In this document: one piece after another, positions 42,616 to 47,542 of the stretch
Position numbering within the stretch: position 1 is the stretch's first letter
How the letters are laid out: every line of letters starts with the position of its first letter
NCBI GenBank assembly: GCA_017960525.1
Contig: JAGCZA010000052.1
Span: forward strand, 1 to 47,542
Reading direction: 5' to 3'
Length of the DNA stretch: 47,542 nt
Source: Prevotella sp.
GTDB taxonomy: Bacteria > Bacteroidota > Bacteroidia > Bacteroidales > Bacteroidaceae
Made by a program: the position numbers and the translations under genes
The notes under the pieces: model-generated
Databases searched by the model: none
Told to the model about the DNA's origin: nothing
The model's input: only the letters and a program-made list of their open reading frames with translations

Positions 42616-44358
42616 CTAAAGGTTAAGGCTCTTCTTGATGGCCTCAATCTTTTCTCCGGCAACCTTCAGGCAGCGCTCGTAGTCGGCGGCATCCTTGAAG
42701 GAAGCGTCCTTCACCTCCGTGTAGAACTTGATTTTCGGCTCGGTGCCAGAAGGACGCACGCTGACTTTGGTGCCGTCCTCGCAGAACCATTGCAACACAT
42801 TCGAGGTGTCGGGCATGTTGAGTTTCGACACATTGCCCTGAGCATCTTTGGCCTCCAGCGTCTTGTAGTCTTTCCACAGGCAAACCTTGGCGCCGCCCAG
42901 TTCCTTCGGCGGATTGGCGCGGAAGTCGGTCATCATCTGCTTGATTTCGTCGGCACCGGTCTTTCCGGGACGCACCACGTTGATGGTCACTTCCCTTGAG
43001 AAGCCGTACTCCTTGTAGATGTTCATCAGCAGATCGTAGAGCGTCATGCCGTTGTCGCGTGCCCAAGCGGCAATCTCGCAGATGAGACAGATGCTGGCTG
43101 GTGAATCCTTGTCGCGCACCTTGTCGAATGGCAGGAAGCCGAATGACTCCTCGCCGCCGCCGATGTACTTCTTCTTGCCCTCGTTCACGCGGATTTCGTT
43201 GGCAATCCACTTGAAGCCCGTGTAGCAGTCCATGTACTCCACGTTGTTCTTCTTGGCAATCTCGGCGATGACCTCGGTTGTGACGATAGTCTTCACGAGG
43301 AACTCGTTGCCCTTCAACTGGCCTAGTTTCTTCTTGTTGGCGATGATGTACCACGAGAACATCATGCAGGTCTGGTTGCCGTTCAGAATCTCCCATTCGC
43401 CCTTGGCGTTGCGGCAGACGATGGCCAGACGGTCGGCATCGGGGTCGCTGGCGATGACCAGGTCGGCGTTCAGGCGTGTGCCCAACTTCATACCCAGGGT
43501 CATGGCCTCGGCATTCTCAGGATTGGGCGAGACGACGGTGGGGAAGTTGCCGTCGATGACCATCTGCTCGGGCACCACGTGGATGTTCTGGAAGCCCCAT
43601 GAGCGCAGGGCTTCTGGGATGATGACGCGGCCTGTGCCGTGCATGGGCGAGTAGACGATGTTCAGGTCTTTCTGGCGCAGGATGACATCTTGGTCGACCA
43701 TAGCCTCCTTGACTGCCATCAGGTAGTCCCAGTCCATTTCGCCGCCAATGATGTCGATGAGTTCCTTGTTGCCCTCAAACTTCACGTCTTCAATCTTTAC
43801 CTTGTTCACCTCGTCGATGATGCCTTTGTCGTGCGGAGCCAGCACCTGTGCGCCGTCGTCCCAGTAGGCCTTGTAGCCGTTGTATTCGCGGGGATTGTGC
43901 GAAGCGGTGACGTTGACACCAGCCTGGCAGCCAAGTTGGCGGATGGCGAAGGAAATCTCAGGCGTGGGTCGCAGGCTCTCAAAGAGATACACCTTGATGC
44001 CGTTGGCCGAGAAGATGTCGGCCACTGTCTCGGCAAACATACGTCCGTTGTTGCGGCAGTCGTGTCCCACCACCACCGCATTTTGTTTGCCGGGGAAGGC
44101 TTTCAGGATGTAGTTGGCGAAGCCCTGTGTGGCCATGCCCACGATGTACTTGTTCATACGGTTGGTGCCGGCGCCCATGATGCCGCGCAGGCCTCCGGTG
44201 CCGAACTCCAGGTTCTGGTAGAAGGCATCGATCAGGGCCGACTTGTCCTCTGCATCGAGCATGGCCTGTACTTCACGTCGTGTCTCCTCGTCGAAAGCGG
44301 GCGAGAGCCACTCCTTGGCCCGTGCCTCGCACTGGGCAATCAGTTCTTTGTTTTCCAT
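42616..44358 (-). CDS. Phospho-sugar mutase (phosphoglucomutase/phosphomannomutase, PGM2-like)
   Basis: This 580-aa alpha-D-phosphohexomutase interconverts hexose 1- and 6-phosphates. The active-site serine loop is VTASHNPREYNGYKAY, the metal loop is SDPDADRLAI, the sugar loop includes GGGEESFGFL, and the phosphate-binding loop is SVRPSGTEPKIKFY. The long form (about 580 aa) is the PGM2/phosphomannomutase type. The ATG at 44358 (MENKELIAQ) was chosen; the open frame upstream is AT-rich leader. It lies next to gmd and manC, so a supply of mannose-1-phosphate is plausible, but it has its own promoter and terminator. Confidence 0.93.
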   Translation of the reverse strand: MENKELIAQCEARAKEWLSPAFDEETRREVQAMLDAEDKSALIDAFYQNLEFGTGGLRGIMGAGTNRMNKYIVGMATQGFANYILKAFPGKQNAVVVGHDCRNNGRMFAETVADIFSANGIKVYLFESLRPTPEISFAIRQLGCQAGVNVTASHNPREYNGYKAYWDDGAQVLAPHDKGIIDEVNKVKIEDVKFEGNKELIDIIGGEMDWDYLMAVKEAMVDQDVILRQKDLNIVYSPMHGTGRVIIPEALRSWGFQNIHVVPEQMVIDGNFPTVVSPNPENAEAMTLGMKLGTRLNADLVIASDPDADRLAIVCRNAKGEWEILNGNQTCMMFSWYIIANKKKLGQLKGNEFLVKTIVTTEVIAEIAKKNNVEYMDCYTGFKWIANEIRVNEGKKKYIGGGEESFGFLPFDKVRDKDSPASICLICEIAAWARDNGMTLYDLLMNIYKEYGFSREVTINVVRPGKTGADEIKQMMTDFRANPPKELGGAKVCLWKDYKTLEAKDAQGNVSKLNMPDTSNVLQWFCEDGTKVSVRPSGTEPKIKFYTEVKDASFKDAADYERCLKVAGEKIEAIKKSLNL

Positions 44359-44400
44359 AATTCTAGGTTTATTGTTATTGATGATTAAATAAATATGTGG

Positions 44401-44432
44401 CAAAGATAGTGAATTTTTCGCTAACTACCAAA
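44401..44432 (-). promoter_or_regulatory. Promoter of the phosphohexomutase gene
   Basis: On the minus strand TTTG (44429-44432), 20 bases, TATCTTTG (44401-44408). A perfect match, 42 bases ahead of the ATG at 44358. It overlaps the short gap after the gmd stop codon. Confidence 0.68.
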
Positions 44433-44444
44433 AATAAATTCCAT

Positions 44445-45524
44445 TTATTCCATTTGTTCTTTGAGGAAGAGTTTGCGCACCTTCTTCATATCGTGCTCCA
44501 CCATGATGTGCACCAGTTCGGGGAACGTGGTTTTGCGCGGGTTCCAGCCCAGTTTCTCCTTGGCCTTGGCCGGATTGCCGAGCAACTGCTCCACCTCGGC
44601 TGGGCGGAAGTATTTCGGGTCCACTTCGACGATGGTTTTACCCGTGCGCTTGTCGATACCTTTCTCGTTGACGCCTTCGCCCTGCCATTCCAGTTCGATG
44701 CCCACCTCGTGGAAGGCCAGCGTGCAGAACTCCCTGACGGTGTGGTATTCGCCGGTGGCGATGACGAAGTCGTCAGGCTCCGGCTGCTGCAGGATGAGCC
44801 ACATGCACTCCACATAGTCCTTGGCATAGCCCCAGTCGCGCAGGGCGTTCATATTGCCCAGATAGAGTTTGTCCTGATGGCCTTGGGCGATGCGTGCTGC
44901 CGCGAGCGTAATCTTGCGGGTGACGAAGGTCTCTCCGCGCCGCTCGCTCTCGTGGTTGAACAGGATGCCGTTGCAGCAAAACATATTGTACGACTCACGG
45001 TAGTTCTTGATAATCCAGTAACCATAGAGTTTGGCAACACCGTAGGGTGAGCGGGGATAGAAGGGAGTCGTCTCGCTCTGCGGCACTTCCTGCACCAGTC
45101 CGAACAGTTCGCTGGTGCTGGCCTGATAGATGCGGCACTCCTTCTCCAGACCGCAGATGCGCACGGCCTCCAGCAGGCGCAGCACGCCCACGGCGTCGGT
45201 CTCGGCGGTATATTCCGGCACGTCGAAACTCACCTTCACGTGGCTTTGTGCGGCCAGGTTGTAAATCTCTGTGGGGCGCACTTCGGCGATGATGCGAATG
45301 AGCGAACTGGAGTCGGTCATGTCGCTCCAATGCAGTTCCACCAGTCGTTTCTTCTTCATGTCGCGCACCCATTCGTCGAGATAGAGGTGCTCAATGCGGG
45401 CGGTGTTGAACGACGACGAGCGGCGCATCAGTCCGTGCACCTCGTATCCTTTTTCGATGAGAAACTCGGCCAGGTAACTTCCGTCCTGGCCCGTTATGCC
45501 TGTGATAAGTGCTGTTTTCTTCAT
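44445..45524 (-). CDS. gmd: GDP-mannose 4,6-dehydratase
   Basis: This 359-aa extended short-chain dehydrogenase converts GDP-D-mannose to GDP-4-keto-6-deoxy-D-mannose, the precursor of GDP-L-fucose and related sugars. The NADP-binding loop is [16 protein letters not shown], and [20 protein letters not shown] is the Gmd signature. The catalytic parts are [10 protein letters not shown] and the Tyr-x3-Lys in [12 protein letters not shown]. Length is usual. The start overlaps the manC stop by 4 bp (45521-45524), so they are coupled. The next enzyme, GDP-fucose synthase (fcl), is not in the window. Confidence 0.97.
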   Translation of the reverse strand: MKKTALITGITGQDGSYLAEFLIEKGYEVHGLMRRSSSFNTARIEHLYLDEWVRDMKKKRLVELHWSDMTDSSSLIRIIAEVRPTEIYNLAAQSHVKVSFDVPEYTAETDAVGVLRLLEAVRICGLEKECRIYQASTSELFGLVQEVPQSETTPFYPRSPYGVAKLYGYWIIKNYRESYNMFCCNGILFNHESERRGETFVTRKITLAAARIAQGHQDKLYLGNMNALRDWGYAKDYVECMWLILQQPEPDDFVIATGEYHTVREFCTLAFHEVGIELEWQGEGVNEKGIDKRTGKTIVEVDPKYFRPAEVEQLLGNPAKAKEKLGWNPRKTTFPELVHIMVEHDMKKVRKLFLKEQME

Positions 45525-46573
45525 TCTGCCTGGAATTGTTTGATGCGCTGTTCTTCCGACAGTTTACATATTAATAAGGTGTTGTCTTTCTCTGCCACGA
45601 TGTAGCCGTCCAGTCCCTGCACCACCACCTTCTTCTCCTCCGTGGTGTGCACGATGCAGTTGGTGGTCTCGAAGAGTCTGATGTTCTGGCCGATGAGGGC
45701 ATTGCCATAGAGGTCGCGCTTCGACTGAGTGAGCAACGAACCCCAGGTGCCCAGGTCGCTCCATCCGAAGTCGGCGGGGCACACGAAAATCTCTTCGGCC
45801 TTCTCCATAATGGCATAGTCCACAGAGATGTTCTCGCACTTGGGGAATTGCTCGTCGATGGCGGGTTGCTCCTGCGGCGTGCCGTAGACGGGCAGCAACT
45901 GCTCGAATATCTTGCTCAACTTGGGCTGGTAGATGCGGAAGGCATTGACGATGGTCGACACGTTCCAGATGAAGATGCCCGCGTTCCAGAAATAGTTGTT
46001 CTTCTTGATGTACTGCTGGGCGGTCTCCAGGTCGGGCTTTTCGCGGAAGGAGTCCACGCGGAAGATGCCCTTGTTGCGTAGTGAGTTGGCCGAGAGGTCG
46101 GCCTGTATGTAGCCGTAGCCCGTCTCAGGCCTTGTCGGCTTCATGCCCAGAGTGACGATGGCGTCGCTGTCGGCGGTGAAAGCCATGCACTCGCTGATGA
46201 CGCGCTGGAACTCCTGCGTGTTCATCACCACGTGGTCGCTGGGCGTCACCACAATGTTGGCCTTCGGGTCCTGGGCCTTGATGCGCCAACTCACGTAGGC
46301 TATACAGGGAGCCGTGTTGCGACGGCAAGGTTCGCAGAGTATGTTGCCTGCGGGCATATCGGGCAGTTGCTGGTGCACGATGTCCACATAGTCGCGGTTG
46401 GTCACCACCCAGATGTTCTTTGGGTCGATGAGCCTTCCGAACCGCTCAACGGTGAGTTGGAGCAGGGTCTTGCCCGTGCCCAGCACGTCGATGAACTGCT
46501 TGGGCTTCTCGGCGGTGCTCATAGGCCAGAAACGGCTGCCTACGCCGCCCGCCATTATAACAAGATGATTCAT
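45521..46573 (-). CDS. manC: Mannose-1-phosphate guanylyltransferase
   Basis: This 350-aa nucleotidyltransferase makes GDP-mannose from GTP and mannose-1-phosphate. The pyrophosphorylase signature is [31 protein letters not shown] and [13 protein letters not shown] are sugar and nucleotide sites, and [15 protein letters not shown] is the hallmark near the C-terminus. At 350 aa it is the single-function form without a fused phosphomannose isomerase. It feeds gmd, to which it is coupled, for capsule, LPS or glycoprotein sugars. It follows the dedA-type gene after 16 bp. Confidence 0.96.
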   Translation of the reverse strand: MNHLVIMAGGVGSRFWPMSTAEKPKQFIDVLGTGKTLLQLTVERFGRLIDPKNIWVVTNRDYVDIVHQQLPDMPAGNILCEPCRRNTAPCIAYVSWRIKAQDPKANIVVTPSDHVVMNTQEFQRVISECMAFTADSDAIVTLGMKPTRPETGYGYIQADLSANSLRNKGIFRVDSFREKPDLETAQQYIKKNNYFWNAGIFIWNVSTIVNAFRIYQPKLSKIFEQLLPVYGTPQEQPAIDEQFPKCENISVDYAIMEKAEEIFVCPADFGWSDLGTWGSLLTQSKRDLYGNALIGQNIRLFETTNCIVHTTEEKKVVVQGLDGYIVAEKDNTLLICKLSEEQRIKQFQAE

Positions 46574-46589
46574 AATACGTTATTTATTA

Positions 46590-47201
46590 TTACTTTTTGT
46601 TTGACTTCGTCAACAGGAACCAGGCCGCCCCTATCACTACGATGGCCACGATGGCGATGACGATGTAATGGTTGTATTGCTCGATGGTTTGCTCCAGTTC
46701 CTCTTCGGGCACCATAGCGTGCAGATACCACCCCATAGCGGCCAGGATGGTGTGCCAGGCGCCGGCGCCGATAGTGGTGTAGAGCAGGAACTTCCAGTAG
46801 TTCATCCGGGCCAGTCCGGCGGGGATGCTGATAAGGTGTCGAATGCCAGGAATGAGACGTCCCGTCAGGGTGGCGGCCACGCCGTGGTCGTCGAAGTAGC
46901 GCTCGCTCTTTTCCACCTTCTCCTGGTTCAACAGGCACATCTTGCCCCACTTGCTGTTGGCAAACTTATAGATGACCGGCCGGCCCACGTAGAGCGACAC
47001 GAAATAGTTGATGGAGGCGCCCAGGTCGGCTCCTATCGTGGCAAAGAGCACCACGAGCACCACGTTCAGGCTGCCCGAAGCCGCATGGTAGGCCGCAGGG
47101 GCCACCACCAGTTCCGACGGCACGGGAATGACCGTGCTCTCCAGCAGCATCAGCAGCAGGATACTGCCATAGTTCAGATTGTTCAGTAGTGAAGAAATCA
47201 T
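46590..47201 (-). CDS. DedA family (VTT domain) membrane protein
   Basis: This 203-aa inner-membrane protein belongs to the DedA/SNARE-associated family, some members of which flip undecaprenyl phosphate or phospholipids. Features include the re-entrant start LLESTVIPVPSELVVAPAAY, the GADLGASINYFVSLYVGR segment, and LTGRLIPGIRHLISIPAGLA with the conserved arginine and proline. I chose the ATG at 47201 (MISSLLNNLN) because AAAGGAAAG precedes it and the promoter at 47231-47238 lies downstream of the ATG at 47261. It leads the dedA-manC-gmd unit; a link to lipid-carrier recycling for the sugars made downstream is inference. Confidence 0.9.
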   Translation of the reverse strand: MISSLLNNLNYGSILLLMLLESTVIPVPSELVVAPAAYHAASGSLNVVLVVLFATIGADLGASINYFVSLYVGRPVIYKFANSKWGKMCLLNQEKVEKSERYFDDHGVAATLTGRLIPGIRHLISIPAGLARMNYWKFLLYTTIGAGAWHTILAAMGWYLHAMVPEEELEQTIEQYNHYIVIAIVAIVVIGAAWFLLTKSNKK

Positions 47202-47230
47202 TTCTTTCCTTTCTTTTTCATCACGAACTG

Positions 47231-47261
47231 CAAAATTAAACATTTCCCGCGAAATGACCAA
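47231..47261 (-). promoter_or_regulatory. Promoter of dedA-manC-gmd
   Basis: TAATTTTG on the minus strand (47231-47238) is a perfect -7 box. A weak -33 (CTTG, 47258-47261) lies 19 bases away. Confidence 0.55.
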
Positions 47262-47330
47262 GTTTTTTGCAAAAATTTACGCAAGTAATGTGCAAACATC
47301 CGCACAATCCGAACTGGCGAACTACAGAGA

Positions 47331-47390
47331 AAGGACGAACCAAACTCCAAAAACGCCGTCAGCAGACTCTGAAAAAGGACGGAGCAAACT
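47331..47390. repeat. Degenerate 22-bp-type hairpin repeats
   Basis: AAGGACGAACCAAACT (47331-47346) and AAAGGACGGAGCAAACT (about 47374-47390) match the core of the arrays at 11586 and 35299 but with several changes and wider spacing. They are a decayed relative. Nothing else is visible from 47391 to the window end. Confidence 0.55.
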
Positions 47391-47542
47391 CGCAAATTCT
47401 CTAGCCTGAATTATTCATAGATAGGTTTTTCTCCTCACGCTTGGAATGAGACGTTCCCTTACTGGTGGACAAAACATTCCCACACCTGGTGAAAACGCCA
47501 TAACAAGTCAATTCCTGCTATCCAAACGACGTGTTTATTGGA

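Overview
The window reads as chromosomal DNA from a Bacteroidales bacterium, most likely a Prevotellaceae member (Prevotella/Segatella/Xylanibacter group). Supporting signs are tandem SusC/SusD pairs, promoters of the Bacteroidetes type (TTTG, 19-20 bases, TAnnTTTG), little Shine-Dalgarno use, DUF6057/DUF6249 proteins, a C-terminal dockerin-like module, and short dispersed repeats of a kind I associate with Prevotella. Most of the window is housekeeping sequence. No rRNA, tRNA, CRISPR array or intact insertion sequence was seen.

Layout. 1-2375: a small orphan gene, then a PD-(D/E)XK (Rpn-type) nuclease gene with a truncated paralogue beside it. 2376-11475: reverse rubrerythrin; a minus-strand operon of a 3'-5' exonuclease, an RlmI-like methyltransferase and tilS; ftsK and a DUF389 membrane protein; and a minus-strand TPR/TRIC-channel pair. 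11476-12220: a gene-poor gap with a tandem hairpin repeat. 12221-14362: a minus-strand prmC-recX-comF cluster in which prmC carries a repeat-derived insert. 14648-30082: a polysaccharide utilization locus (PUL). 30272-31663: a TolC-like protein. 31866-35139: rplS on the minus strand, then a hisIE-ftsE-lysC operon. 35727-39120: a DUF6057 membrane protein paired with a CxxCH-bearing beta-propeller lipoprotein. 39225-40827: a DUF6249 protein, an ECF sigma factor and a small membrane protein. 40811-47201: minus-strand dnaA, a phosphohexomutase gene, and a dedA-manC-gmd operon for GDP-mannose and GDP-4-keto-6-deoxymannose synthesis.

The most interesting part is the PUL. Its order (SusC, SusD, SusC, SusD, DUF1735-type lipoprotein, then a GH10-related gene) matches the xusABCDE-xyn10C xylan locus of Prevotella and the large xylan PULs of Bacteroides. 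In this copy the GH10-like protein has a carbohydrate-binding module spliced into its barrel and has lost the nucleophile glutamate and other active-site residues. The next gene resembles only the inserted binding modules of a Xyn10C-type xylanase and ends in a dockerin-like domain. No active glycosidase, esterase or regulator is present. The locus therefore looks built for capture and import of xylan-like glycan, not for cutting it.

A second theme is repeat DNA. Heptamer tandem repeats sit exactly at three stop codons of the PUL operon and again inside a SusD signal peptide. A 22-bp hairpin array occurs at two sites, with a degenerate relic at a third. A CCCCTCCCTT-type palindromic element occurs between genes and inside prmC. 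A pair of large inverted repeats separates tolC from rplS. All assignments come from reading motifs and recalled family features; no database search was run.
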